NCBI GenBank assembly: GCA_003725745.1
Contig: RHDP01000001.1
Coordinates: forward strand, 4,472,501 to 4,536,500
DNA: 64,000 nt
From: Streptomyces sp. I6
GTDB lineage: Bacteria > Actinomycetota > Actinomycetes > Streptomycetales > Streptomycetaceae
Reading direction: 5' to 3'
Below are positions 1-8,101 of the stretch, in pieces. Numbering within the stretch: position 1 is the stretch's first letter; each line of letters opens with the position of its first letter. The position numbers and the translations under genes were made by a program. Under the pieces are notes generated by a model that saw only the letters and a program-made list of their open reading frames with translations, was not told the origin of the DNA and did no database searches.

Positions 1-378
1 CGCGCCGGCGCGGCGGGCCACCTCCATCCAGACGACCGAGAGCAGGATCGGCAGGCCGCGGCGGCGGCGCAGTACCTCGTGCAGGAGCGAGGACTCCAGC
101 CGCTGGTAGCAGTCCGGGGTGCCGTGGAAGCCGCAGCGCTCGCCGAGCAGCGACGACAGGGCGGCCACCCAGTTGTGCGGGCCGGTGATCCCGTACGGGA
201 GCAGTCCCGCGAGCCGGTCCAGCTCGATCCCGGCGGCGTCGAGCCCCGCCTCGTCCAGCCGCGGATCCGCCTCCGCGCCCACGAGCAGGCACAGCGTCGC
301 GAGGTCGGGGCGTTCGGAGCGGGCCTCCTCGGCGAACCGGCGACGCCAGCCCGTGGCCTCGGGGTGTGGCGGTTGCAT
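1..378 (-). CDS. SirB1/transglutaminase-like family protein, N-terminal part (cut by window edge)
   Basis: The 126 visible codons start at ATG 378 and run off the left edge. The protein has the alpha-helical N-terminal domain of the SirB1-type transglutaminase-like family, with an LLVGAEADPRLD segment near residue 33 and a conserved stretch ending RRRGLPILLSVVWMEVARR just before the edge, where the family's thiol-protease-like fold begins. The catalytic part lies outside the window. It starts 17 bases after the stop of the acetyltransferase gene on the same strand, so the two are probably co-transcribed. Function is unknown beyond the family. Confidence 0.75.
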   Translation of the reverse strand, partial: MQPPHPEATGWRRRFAEEARSERPDLATLCLLVGAEADPRLDEAGLDAAGIELDRLAGLLPYGITGPHNWVAALSSLLGERCGFHGTPDCYQRLESSLLHEVLRRRRGLPILLSVVWMEVARRAGA

Positions 379-395
379 ACGCGTCTCGTACCCGT

Positions 396-1403
396 TCAGG
401 AAGATCGGGAGTATCGGAAGTGGTGGTAGAGGTGGTGGACCGTGAATCCCATCCCCTCGTACAGGGCGCGGGCCCCGTCGTTGTCCGACTCGACCTGCAG
501 CCAGGCCGCCGAGGCCCCCTCGTCCAGCGCCCGCCGTGCGAGTGCCGCCATCACGGCCCCGCCGAGCCCCTGCCTCCGCTGCGCCGGGTCCACCTCCACT
601 GCCATGAAGCCGGCCCAGCGTCCGTCGACCACACATCGGCCGATTGCCGCCGGGATATCGGACTCACCGGGGATGGTGGCGAACCACACTGACGGTCCGC
701 TGCCAAGTACTTTCAGCACATGTGGGCCTGGCACACTGAACCGTTGGTAACGCCTCAGCCAGGGTTCGTCGAGCGAACGGGCCAGCCGCACCCGCGCCAC
801 GTCCGCGTCCAGATCGCCCACCGGCGCCAGCCCGCCGACGCGCAGTTCGGCGCTCACCTCCCGCTCCCAGCCCCGCTCCGCCAGTCCCGCGCAGAGCCGC
901 TCCTGGGTCCCCTCCGCACCGGTCGCCGTCTGGACGTACGCCGGAAGACCGCGCCGGGCGTACCAGTCGCGTACCCGCGTCAGGGCGTCGTCCAGGGGTA
1001 TGCCCGGATCGCCGAGCGGCAGTACCGAGTTCGCCCGGCGGGTGAAGCCGGACGCCGCGCGCAGCACCCACTCGCCCAGTGCCTCGCGCTCGACCGGCTG
1101 CCAGGCGCGGGCCGAGACATGCGCCAGTTCCTCGAAGGACGCCGCCGGCACACCCCGCCGACGCGCCGGTGCCGCGGGTACGACCTTGCCGGCGACCAGC
1201 GAGGATTCCGGAGTTCGGACGGTCTCCCCGGTCCTTCGGGTGATCACCAGCACACCCCCGGTCCACGATGTGAGAACGCCGACCACGTCGGTGAACTCCG
1301 CCGACTCGTCCGCCGACTCGGCGCGCCGCCGCACCGACACGCGTTTTCCCACGTCAGAAGGGGTGATGCGGACCTCCAGTCGTCCGCGTGCAGAGAATTC
1401 CAC
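396..1403 (-). CDS. GNAT family N-acetyltransferase
   Basis: A 335-residue protein starting at GTG 1403, 9 bases after a strong purine-rich ribosome site (GGAGGGGAGG). The C-terminal third holds the acetyl-CoA binding loop RRQGLGGAVMAAL (R-x-x-G-x-G/A) followed by the typical motif-B region ALYEGMGF. The N-terminal ~80 residues form a small beta-rich SH3-like module (TDVVGVLTSWTGGVLVITRR), an arrangement common in actinobacterial GNAT proteins of unknown substrate. It probably transfers an acetyl group from acetyl-CoA to a small-molecule or protein amine. The SirB1-like gene follows 17 bases downstream. It is divergent from the ferredoxin gene. Confidence 0.85.
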   Translation of the reverse strand: MEFSARGRLEVRITPSDVGKRVSVRRRAESADESAEFTDVVGVLTSWTGGVLVITRRTGETVRTPESSLVAGKVVPAAPARRRGVPAASFEELAHVSARAWQPVEREALGEWVLRAASGFTRRANSVLPLGDPGIPLDDALTRVRDWYARRGLPAYVQTATGAEGTQERLCAGLAERGWEREVSAELRVGGLAPVGDLDADVARVRLARSLDEPWLRRYQRFSVPGPHVLKVLGSGPSVWFATIPGESDIPAAIGRCVVDGRWAGFMAVEVDPAQRRQGLGGAVMAALARRALDEGASAAWLQVESDNDGARALYEGMGFTVHHLYHHFRYSRSS

Positions 1404-1542
1404 AGCTCAGGCCTCCCCTCCTGTTCGGATCATCCCCAGGAACGGAGATACTAGGTGCGGGCATCGACGACGCCGCGCTCCCGCGCAGCCCCGCGGCGAG
1501 CCGCAGACCGGACGCCGCGCCCTACCGAGGAGGAACGACAGC

Positions 1543-1863
1543 GTGACCTACGTCATCGCGCAGCCTTGTGTCGACGTCAAGGACAAGGCCTGCATCGAGG
1601 AGTGCCCCGTCGACTGCATCTACGAGGGCCAGCGGTCCTTGTACATCCACCCGGACGAATGCGTCGACTGTGGTGCCTGTGAGCCGGTCTGCCCGGTCGA
1701 GGCGATCTTCTACGAGGACGACACTCCCGAGGAGTGGAAGGACTACTACAAGGCGAACGTCGAGTTCTTCGACGAACTCGGCTCGCCCGGTGGCGCCTCC
1801 AAGCTGGGTCTGATCGAGCGCGACCATCCCTTCATCGCCGCGCTGCCGCCGCAGAACGGCTGA
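1543..1863 (+). CDS. fdxA: 7Fe ferredoxin (3Fe-4S/4Fe-4S)
   Basis: A 106-residue bacterial-type ferredoxin starting at GTG 1543, preceded by AGGAGG. Eight cysteines are visible at residues 9, 17, 21, 25, 40, 43, 46 and 50. The CxxCxxCxxxCP block at 40-51 and the spaced Cys9/17/50 set match the 7Fe family, which carries one [3Fe-4S] and one [4Fe-4S] cluster. The acidic C-terminal extension (EEWKDYYKANVEFF) is also typical. It acts as a cytosolic electron carrier, for example to P450s or other oxidoreductases. It sits just upstream of dapC, an arrangement often seen in actinobacteria, and a hairpin separates them. Confidence 0.95.
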   Translation: MTYVIAQPCVDVKDKACIEECPVDCIYEGQRSLYIHPDECVDCGACEPVCPVEAIFYEDDTPEEWKDYYKANVEFFDELGSPGGASKLGLIERDHPFIAALPPQNG

Positions 1864-1874
1864 TCGCACGTCCC

Positions 1875-1908
1875 CGGTCCCGTACGGTGCGTCCGCCGTG
1901 CGGGACCG
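1875..1908 (+). terminator. Hairpin after fdxA
   Basis: A 13-bp stem with one G-U pair (1875-1887 with 1896-1908) and an 8-base loop, starting 12 bases after the ferredoxin stop. There is no U-tract, as is usual in Streptomyces. It may attenuate read-through into dapC. Confidence 0.5.
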
Positions 1909-2025
1909 CGGCGTTTGCACCGGCCGCCGAAGCCCGGCGCGCCGCAGGGCCGAGCCCCGCGCCGCCGGCCCCGGCCGGCGGGGACCGGCCGGCCCACCGC
2001 CGTACGAATCGAGAAAGTGAGCACC

Positions 2026-3123
2026 GTGTCCGCCGTATCGTCCCGACTCCCCGACTTCCCCTGGGACAAGCTGGAGCCGTACAAGGCGGCTGCCGCGGCC
2101 CACCCGGACGGCATCGTCGACCTCTCCGTCGGCACACCCGTCGACCCGGTCCCGGCGCTGGTCCGGCAGGCCCTCGTCGACGCCGCGGACTCGCCCGGCT
2201 ATCCGACGGTGTGGGGAACGCCCGCGCTGCGGGACGCGCTGGTGTCGTGGTGTGAGCGGCGGCTCGGCGCGGTGTCCTTCGCCCACACCAACGTGCTGCC
2301 GGTCGTGGGGTCGAAGGAACTGGTGGCCTGGCTGCCGACCCAGCTCGGCCTGGGTGCCGGCGACAAGGTGGCCTACCCGCGCCTGGCCTACCCGACCTAC
2401 GAGGTCGGCGCGCGGCTCTGCGGGGCGGAGCCGGTCGTCTACGACGACCCGGTCGCCGACCTCGACCCCGCCGGTCTGAAGCTCCTCTGGCTGAACTCGC
2501 CGTCCAACCCGACCGGCCGGGTCCTCGCCCGGGAGGAGCTGGCCCGGGTCGTCGCCTGGGCGCGCGGGCACGGCGTGCCGGTGTTCAGCGACGAGTGCTA
2601 TCTGGAGCTGGGCTGGGAGGCGGAGCCCGTCTCCGTGCTGCACCCCGATGTCTGCGGCGGTACGTACGAGGGGATCGTCTCCGTCCACTCGCTGTCCAAG
2701 CGCTCCAACCTCGCGGGCTACCGCGCGGCCTTCGTCGCCGGCGACGCGGCCGTGCTCGGGGAGTTGCTGAAGATCCGCAAGCACGGCGGGATGATGACGC
2801 CCGCACCGGTGCAGGCGGCCGCGGTGGCGGCCCTCGGCGACGACACGCACGTCGCCGAGCAGCGTGCCCGGTACGGGGCCCGGCGCCGCGCGCTGCGCGA
2901 GGCCCTGCTGAAGCACGGCTTCCGGATCGAGCACAGCGAGGCGAGCCTCTATCTGTGGGCGACGCGGGACGAGCCGTGCTGGGACTCGGTGGCGCACCTG
3001 GCGGAGCTGGGCATCCTGGTCGCGCCCGGGGACTTCTACGGCGAGGCGGGGAAGCGCTTCGTACGAGTCGCCTTCACGGCGACGGACGAGCGGGTCGAGG
3101 CGGCCGTCAAGCGCCTCGGCTGA
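2026..3123 (+). CDS. dapC: Succinyldiaminopimelate transaminase DapC
   Basis: A 365-residue class I/II PLP aminotransferase. The PLP Schiff-base lysine is Lys225 in SLSKRSNLAGYR, and the NSPSNPTGR loop and the substrate-binding SVGTPVDPVP segment near the N-terminus are typical of the actinobacterial DapC subgroup. It transfers an amino group from glutamate to N-succinyl-2-amino-6-ketopimelate in the succinylase branch of the diaminopimelate/lysine pathway, feeding peptidoglycan and lysine. GTG 2026 is chosen because GAGAAAG lies 8 bases upstream; an in-frame GTG at 2017 is the alternative. dapE lies 2.7 kb downstream on the same strand. Confidence 0.93.
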   Translation: MSAVSSRLPDFPWDKLEPYKAAAAAHPDGIVDLSVGTPVDPVPALVRQALVDAADSPGYPTVWGTPALRDALVSWCERRLGAVSFAHTNVLPVVGSKELVAWLPTQLGLGAGDKVAYPRLAYPTYEVGARLCGAEPVVYDDPVADLDPAGLKLLWLNSPSNPTGRVLAREELARVVAWARGHGVPVFSDECYLELGWEAEPVSVLHPDVCGGTYEGIVSVHSLSKRSNLAGYRAAFVAGDAAVLGELLKIRKHGGMMTPAPVQAAAVAALGDDTHVAEQRARYGARRRALREALLKHGFRIEHSEASLYLWATRDEPCWDSVAHLAELGILVAPGDFYGEAGKRFVRVAFTATDERVEAAVKRLG

Positions 3124-3350
3124 CGGGCACGGGCACGGGCGGGGGCGGGGAGCCGGTACCCGGCGGCGGGCGCCCCGGCCATGGCCCGCGGCTCCCGTGA
3201 CGGCTGGCGCCGGCGGCGTACGGATGCCGGCCGGCCTGCCCGCGTCGGTGCCGTGGGTACGGGCGTCGTTCCGGTGGCACGCGGGGCGGCGCCGTGCGGC
3301 GACCGGTGCCGCACGGGCGCCGGTGCCGCCGGTACGGCCCGGGGCGTACG

Positions 3351-3391
3351 GCAGGGCCCTCGGGAGCGTGCACCGCTCCCGAGGGCCCTGC
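3351..3391. terminator. Bidirectional terminator between dapC and the secreted-protein gene
   Basis: A perfect 18-bp inverted repeat (3351-3368 with 3374-3391) and a 5-base loop, placed between two convergent genes. It is symmetrical and could end transcripts from both strands. Confidence 0.8.
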
Positions 3392-3417
3392 CGTGTGCCG
3401 GTCGGCCGCCGGGTGGA

Positions 3418-3885
3418 TCAGAGGGGCAGCCCCTGCACCGGCAGCTCGCCCGCGGGCAGCGCGGCACCCGTGTCCGGGAGGCCGCCGCCGGCCAGCCCCT
3501 GGGCGGCGGGCAGGCCCTGGGAGGCCGCGGAGGTGGCGGTCTCGCCGAGGACGCCGGCGGTGCTGCCCGCGGTCTGCCCGGCGGTCTCCTGGGCGGCCGG
3601 GAGACCGGTCCGGGCCGCGCCGCCCAGGGTGCCGGCGGCGGCCGGGAGCGTGGTGCCCACCACCTTGCCGCCGGCCTCGTTCGCGGTGCCGGCGGCCTTG
3701 CGCGCGGTGCCGTCGACGGCGGAGCCGGCCGCGTCTCCGTCGAGCTGGGTCAGGCCGCCGTTGCCCAGGTCGCGGGTGGGGAGGTCCACGGCGTTCGCGG
3801 AGCCGGCCGCACCGACCACGGGAGCTGCCCCGGCTGCGACGAGCAGCGCGGCACGGGCGATCCGGCGGGTCAGGGGGAGGGACAT
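3418..3885 (-). CDS. Small secreted Ala/Gly/Pro/Thr-rich protein
   Basis: A 155-residue protein starting at ATG 3885 with GAAGGAG 6 bases upstream. It has a clear Sec signal peptide: twin arginine/basic start, hydrophobic core at about residues 12-27, and AxA cleavage after SANA (residue 32). The mature part is low-complexity, rich in A, G, T and P with GLPAAQ-like repeats and a hydrophobic tail, and has no cysteine. Similar proteins next to dapC in Streptomyces are sometimes labelled 'ATP-binding protein', but no nucleotide-binding motif is visible. Likely extracellular or cell-wall associated; function unknown. Confidence 0.75.
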   Translation of the reverse strand: MSLPLTRRIARAALLVAAGAAPVVGAAGSANAVDLPTRDLGNGGLTQLDGDAAGSAVDGTARKAAGTANEAGGKVVGTTLPAAAGTLGGAARTGLPAAQETAGQTAGSTAGVLGETATSAASQGLPAAQGLAGGGLPDTGAALPAGELPVQGLPL

Positions 3886-4386
3886 GATGCTCCTTCGACG
3901 AGAGAACGTTGGGTGGTGACCGAGGTCGTTGTCCGGCGATCGGACGCACTGACAACCCCTCGGAGGGCGGGGAAGGTTGCGGTGGCGCAAGGTAAAGAGT
4001 GTGCAATGCATCGCATTATCGGCTCTGGACAAAAGTGGGCGAACAATATGCCTGCGGACAGTCTGCTGAACCGTCACTTCGCTTGCGCCGCAAGGGAATG
4101 GGCAATGTGCGGCGCAGCGGTTCGAACGCTTGGGGAAAATCTCACGGCGGTGTGCGCCGGATAACTCGTAAGGGTGGCCGGTAGGACGGTTGCGCTACCG
4201 GGAAAGGCGAGTTCCTGACCGGCTTTGGCGTGGCACCGCCGCCGGGGCGGACGCGTGGCGGCCCGCCGCCGCGGGCCGGCCCGCGGCGGCGACCGGAGCC
4301 GGCGCGGAGCCGCACCCCGGGCGCCGGGGCGCCGCCCTGGACCCCGGAAGCGGTTCCGTGCCGGGGTGCGGCACCGGGCCCGCGGG
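3886..4386. other. Intergenic region with likely promoter for the secreted-protein gene
   Basis: No convincing gene. Positions about 3990-4110 are noticeably less GC-rich than the surroundings. On the minus strand they carry a GATAAT hexamer (4020-4015), a plausible -10 element for the secreted-protein gene, next to an ATGCAT palindrome. The right end (from 4343) is the first copy of the duplicated sequence described separately. Confidence 0.4.
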
Positions 4387-4879
4387 TCAGCGCGCGAGCC
4401 GGATCCGTACGCCCGTGCCGTCCGGCCCGTGCGTGCGCCAGCCCTCGCCGGCCTCCTCGGCGCTCCAGACCTTTCCGGCGAACGCGACCTCGGAGATCCC
4501 CAGTTCCGACGCCTTCGCCACGGCCCAGTGGGCCAGCTCCCAGCCGCGGCGCTCGGCGTCACCGGCGTCGACGCCGGCGGCCGAGGTGAGCGGAACCGTC
4601 AGTACAGCGGTCCCGGTTCCCGGAAGCGGTTCCGTGCCGGGGTGCGGCACCGGGCCCGCGGGTCAGCGCGCGAGCCGGATCCGTACGCCCGTGCCGTCCG
4701 GCCCGTCCGTGCGCCAGCCCTCGCCGGCCTCTTCGGCGCTCCAGACCTTTCCGGCGAACGCGACCTCGGAGATCCCCAGTTCCGACGCCTTCGCCACGGC
4801 CCAGTGGGCGAGCTCCCAGCCGCGGCGCTCGGCGTCGCCGGCGTCGACGCCGGCGGCCGAGGTGAGCGGAACCGTCAGT
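4343..4879. repeat. Tandem 261-bp direct duplication (4343-4603 and 4619-4879)
   Basis: Two copies, offset by 276 bp and separated by 15 unique bases (4604-4618). They match at 257 of 261 positions; the differences are 4431/4707, 4456/4732, 4534/4810 and 4561/4837. Each copy contains the last 73 or so codons of the downstream-reading gene plus its stop codon and 44 bp of 3' flank. Three differences are silent and one changes His (first copy) to Asp (second copy). Confidence 0.95.
4387..4650 (-). pseudogene. Duplicated C-terminal fragment of the adjacent transglycosylase-like gene
   Basis: An 87-codon open frame that repeats the last ~73 residues of the neighbouring protein almost perfectly (His for Asp at one position). 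It lies in the same reading frame 276 bp downstream of the real stop, so a single TGA at 4665-4663 is all that separates it from the parent gene. Its only start is a GTG at 4650, 12 bases past that stop, with no clear ribosome site. Most likely a non-functional tandem fragment. Translation by re-initiation or read-through cannot be excluded. Confidence 0.7.
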
Positions 4880-5607
4880 TCCGAGGACTGCGGAGCCCCA
4901 GCCCGGCCCTTGCCGCCGGCTGTGGGAAGGACCCCCGGACCGAAGGAACGCGTCAGCTCGGAACGCAGCTTCGCCGGGTCACCGGGCTTGGTCGGGGGCC
5001 CGGCCGTGCAGGTCAGGGAAGCCGAGGTGCGGCCGGTGAGCGCCGCGGAGAGCAGCGCGGCATCCGGCTCGTGCTTGGCGTACGCCTGCGGGAAACCGCT
5101 GCGCTGGACTCGTTGCGCGGCCACGGTGAGCGGCAGCCTCGAGTAGCCGGGGACCTCGGCGAGGTGGTCGTAGAACGCCCCGGCTGAGAAGACCGGGTCG
5201 AGGATCTGCTGCGGGGTTCCCCAGCCCTGCGACGGGCGCTGCTGGAAGAGCCCGAGGGAGTCGCGGTCACCGTGCCGGATGTTCCGCAGCGCGGACTCCT
5301 GGAGGGCCGTCGCCAGGGCGATGGTGACCGCCCGCTCCGGCATCCCCTTGGTGGTGCCCACCGCGGAGATCGTGGCGGCGTTGGCGGCCATCTCCGGGCT
5401 GAGTCCGTACGAGGCGCCGCCCTCCGTCCCGTCCGCGCCGGGGCGGTCCGGGTCCTCTCCGTCGCCGGAGCGGACCACACAGCGCGGCGCGCCGTCGCCG
5501 CTCACATAGTGCACGACCACATAGGCGACCAGGCCCAGGAGCACGGCGAACGCGGCCGCGAGGCGAAGGGGGCGGCCGCGCCGGGAGGGGGAGGCGGTCT
5601 CGGTCAC
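4663..5607 (-). CDS. Membrane-anchored lytic-transglycosylase-like protein
   Basis: A 314-residue protein from GTG 5607. After a short basic N-terminus comes one membrane segment (LRLAAAFAVLLGLVAYVVV, about residues 14-32), then an extracytoplasmic domain. Its ATALQESALRNI segment and the following DSLGLFQQRPSQGWG are the signature of lysozyme-like/transglycosylase folds, with the Glu of QES as probable catalytic residue. A separate ~75-residue C-terminal domain (from about residue 240) is the part duplicated downstream. Database names such as 'heavy metal transporter' for this family are not supported by the sequence. Probably acts on peptidoglycan outside the membrane. Confidence 0.75.
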   Translation of the reverse strand: MTETASPSRRGRPLRLAAAFAVLLGLVAYVVVHYVSGDGAPRCVVRSGDGEDPDRPGADGTEGGASYGLSPEMAANAATISAVGTTKGMPERAVTIALATALQESALRNIRHGDRDSLGLFQQRPSQGWGTPQQILDPVFSAGAFYDHLAEVPGYSRLPLTVAAQRVQRSGFPQAYAKHEPDAALLSAALTGRTSASLTCTAGPPTKPGDPAKLRSELTRSFGPGVLPTAGGKGRAGAPQSSELTVPLTSAAGVDAGDAERRGWELAHWAVAKASELGISEVAFAGKVWSAEEAGEGWRTDGPDGTGVRIRLAR

Positions 5608-5842
5608 GGCGCCCACCGTACTGGAGCGCCGGGAACGCCCGGGCGGGCACCTCGTACGGCCTTCCACGGGCCTGCGGGGCCCGCGGCGCGGAACCGGGGC
5701 CGTACGGGGCGCGGCCCGCACCCGTCCCGGCAGCCGGTGGAGCCGCGGAGCACCCGGCCGGTCCGGGCAGCCGGCCCACTGCGGCGCACCCGCCCGGGGC
5801 CCGGCGGCCCACCGCTGTCGGCAGGGGCGCGGCGCGGGACGC

Positions 5843-5848
5843 TAGGGT
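5843..5848 (+). promoter_or_regulatory. -10 element for leaderless dapE
   Basis: TAGGGT fits the TAGRRT principal-sigma -10 consensus and ends exactly 7 bases before the dapE ATG. There is no Shine-Dalgarno sequence, so transcription probably starts at the A of the ATG. Confidence 0.55.
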
Positions 5849-5855
5849 CGGGACC

Positions 5856-6935
5856 ATGCCCGAAAGCGCGCTCGACCTCACCCTGGACGGCCCGGCACTC
5901 ACCGCGCGGCTCGTCGACTTCCCGTCGGTCAGCGGCGACGAGAAGCCCCTCGCCGACGCGATCGAGCAGGCGCTCCGTGCCCTGCCCCATCTCGCCGTCG
6001 ACCGGCACGGCAACAACGTGGTCGCCAGGACGAACCTGGGCCGGTCCGAACGCGTCGTGCTGGCCGGGCACATCGACACCGTGCCGATCGCGGACAACGT
6101 CCCCTCGCGGCTCGACGGCGACGGCGTCCTGTGGGGCTGCGGCACCTCGGACATGAAGTCGGGCGTCGCCGTCCAGCTGCGGATCGCCGCGACCGTTCCC
6201 GAGCCCAACCGGGACCTGACGTTCGTCTTCTACGACAACGAGGAGGTCGCGGCACACCTCAACGGTCTCGGGCATATAGCGGACGCCCACCCCGACTGGC
6301 TGGAGGGCGACTTCGCCGTTCTGCTGGAGCCCTCCGACACCCAGGTGGAGGGCGGCTGCCAGGGAACTCTGCGTGTCCACCTCCGTACAACGGGAGAGCG
6401 CGCACACTCCGCCCGCAGCTGGATGGGGTCGAACGCCATCCACGCCGCAGGTCCGATCCTGGCCCGGCTCGCCGCCTACGAGCCCCGCCGTCCCGTGATC
6501 GACGGGTTGCGGTACCACGAGGGGCTCAACGCGGTCGGGATCGAGGGCGGTGTGGCCACCAATGTCATCCCCGACGCGTGCACCGTGGTGATCAATTACC
6601 GCTACGCCCCCGACCGGACCATGGCCGAGGCCGAGGCCCATGTCCGCGAGGTGTTCGCCGACTGCGCCGTGTCCGAGTTCATCGTCGACGACCACACCGG
6701 CGGGGCGCTGCCGGGTCTCTCGCACCCGGCCGCCGCCGCGTTCATGGAGGCCGTCGGCGGTACCCCGCAGCCCAAGTTCGGGTGGACCGACGTGTCGCGG
6801 TTCAGCGCGCTGGGCGTCCCGGCGGTGAATTACGGTCCGGGCGACGCGCTCTACGCCCACAAGCGGGACGAGCACGTGGCCGTCGACAGGATCACGCACT
6901 GTGAGGAGCGTTTGCGGCGCTGGCTCACCGCGTGA
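5856..6935 (+). CDS. dapE: Succinyl-diaminopimelate desuccinylase DapE
   Basis: A 359-residue M20-family metalloenzyme that removes succinate from N-succinyl-LL-2,6-diaminopimelate, the step after DapC in lysine and cell-wall synthesis. The metal-binding AGHIDTVP motif (residues about 69-76, with His and Asp ligands), YDNEEV (general-base/ligand Glu pair) and the small dimerisation domain (GERAHSARSWMGSNAIH) are all present. Length is normal for the family. It has no ribosome site; a TAGGGT hexamer 7 bases upstream suggests a leaderless transcript. The gene is divergent from the transglycosylase-like gene, so the 248-bp gap holds both promoters. Confidence 0.95.
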   Translation: MPESALDLTLDGPALTARLVDFPSVSGDEKPLADAIEQALRALPHLAVDRHGNNVVARTNLGRSERVVLAGHIDTVPIADNVPSRLDGDGVLWGCGTSDMKSGVAVQLRIAATVPEPNRDLTFVFYDNEEVAAHLNGLGHIADAHPDWLEGDFAVLLEPSDTQVEGGCQGTLRVHLRTTGERAHSARSWMGSNAIHAAGPILARLAAYEPRRPVIDGLRYHEGLNAVGIEGGVATNVIPDACTVVINYRYAPDRTMAEAEAHVREVFADCAVSEFIVDDHTGGALPGLSHPAAAAFMEAVGGTPQPKFGWTDVSRFSALGVPAVNYGPGDALYAHKRDEHVAVDRITHCEERLRRWLTA

Positions 6936-7102
6936 GGGGGGGCCGGTCACCGCGCGGATCGCGGGCGGGCCACCCCGTGGCGATCACCGGATGAACCGCC
7001 GCGCCCGGACTTCCCCGTATCCGACCACCGGAATTTCGCTCGTGTCCACCTCCGGCGACCTACCCTGACCTGGAACGTGCACCACAGCGGAGGGAGCAGG
7101 TC

Positions 7103-7882
7103 ATGGGCAGGCCCGGGGAAGCACGGCCGGAGGAGCAGCGACTGGGTCCGGTGGTGCGGCGCAGGGATCAGATCCAGCCGGGCACCACGGACCAGCGCCT
7201 GCTGGACACCGAGGGGGACTCGCAGTGGGTGCATACCGATCCGTGGCGGGTCATGCGCATCCAGTCGGAGTTCGTGGAGGGCTTCGGTGCCCTCGCCGAA
7301 CTGCCCAGTGCCATCAGCGTCTTCGGATCCGCCCGGACGGCCCCCGGCACCCCCGAGTACGACGCCGCCGTACGGATCGGCAGGGCCCTGGTGGACGCCG
7401 GCTTCGCCGTGATCACCGGTGGCGGGCCGGGGGCGATGGAGGCCGCCAACCGCGGCGCCCGGGAGGCCGGCGGCATCTCGGTCGGGCTGGGCATCGAGCT
7501 GCCCTTCGAGCAGGGCCTCAACGCGCATGTCGACATCGGAGTGAACTTCCGCTACTTCTTCGTCCGCAAGACGATGTTCGTCAAGTACGCGCAGGGCTTC
7601 GTGGTCATGCCGGGCGGCTTCGGCACGCTCGACGAGCTGTTCGAGGCGCTCACCCTCGTCCAGACCGGTAAGGTGACGGGCTTCCCGGTCGTGCTCTTCG
7701 GGTCCGCGTACTGGTCCGGCCTGGTCGACTGGCTGCGCGGGACGGTCGTCGCCGAGGGCAAGGCGTCCGCGCGCGACCTGCTGCTCTTCCATGTCACGGA
7801 CGACGTGGACGAGGCCGTCGCCCTGGTCACCAAGGAGACCGGACCGCCGCCGCCGATCCCGTACGAGGGCTACGAGGCCTGA
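7103..7882 (+). CDS. LOG family protein (cytokinin riboside 5'-monophosphate phosphoribohydrolase type)
   Basis: A 259-residue TIGR00730/LOG Rossmann-fold protein. It contains the family signatures PGAMEAAN and PGGFGTLDEL (the nucleotide-phosphate binding loop and catalytic residues). Known members cleave nucleoside 5'-monophosphates, such as isopentenyladenosine or AMP, into the base and ribose 5-phosphate. The N-terminal extension of about 50 residues is usual in actinobacteria. ATG 7103 follows GGAGGGAGCAGG at good spacing. In M. tuberculosis the homologue is close to dapE and folP2, as here. Confidence 0.92.
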   Translation: MGRPGEARPEEQRLGPVVRRRDQIQPGTTDQRLLDTEGDSQWVHTDPWRVMRIQSEFVEGFGALAELPSAISVFGSARTAPGTPEYDAAVRIGRALVDAGFAVITGGGPGAMEAANRGAREAGGISVGLGIELPFEQGLNAHVDIGVNFRYFFVRKTMFVKYAQGFVVMPGGFGTLDELFEALTLVQTGKVTGFPVVLFGSAYWSGLVDWLRGTVVAEGKASARDLLLFHVTDDVDEAVALVTKETGPPPPIPYEGYEA

Positions 7883-7910
7883 GCGGGTCCGCGTCCCGGC
7901 CGGGCCGCCC

Positions 7911-7963
7911 GCGTCCGGCCGGTCCTGGCCCGTCCGCCGCCCGCCCGCGTCCCGGCCGGACGC
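7911..7963. terminator. Possible terminator between convergent LOG and DHPS genes
   Basis: A 12-bp perfect inverted repeat (7911-7922 with 7952-7963) separated by 29 bases in the gap between two convergent genes. The long loop makes this a weak call. Confidence 0.3.
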
Positions 7964-8101
7964 CGTCCGCCCACCCGCCCGACGGCGGTAGCACGGGTCA
8001 GGGGGACGGACCCTGCCGGTCCGGGGCGCCCCTTCGCGCGGGACCCGTGCTCCCCTCCGCCACCGGCCCCCGGCGGTCGCCGCTCCGGGCCGGCGCGGGG
8101 C

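Noticed and set aside
1522-2997. A 491-residue minus-strand frame antisense to fdxA and dapC
   Set aside because: Arg/Gly/Val-rich shadow with no motif; the plus-strand genes have all expected residues.
4387-4650. The duplicated 3' fragment as a separate functional gene
   Set aside because: No ribosome site, no own promoter and a start formed from flank sequence; best seen as a duplication remnant.
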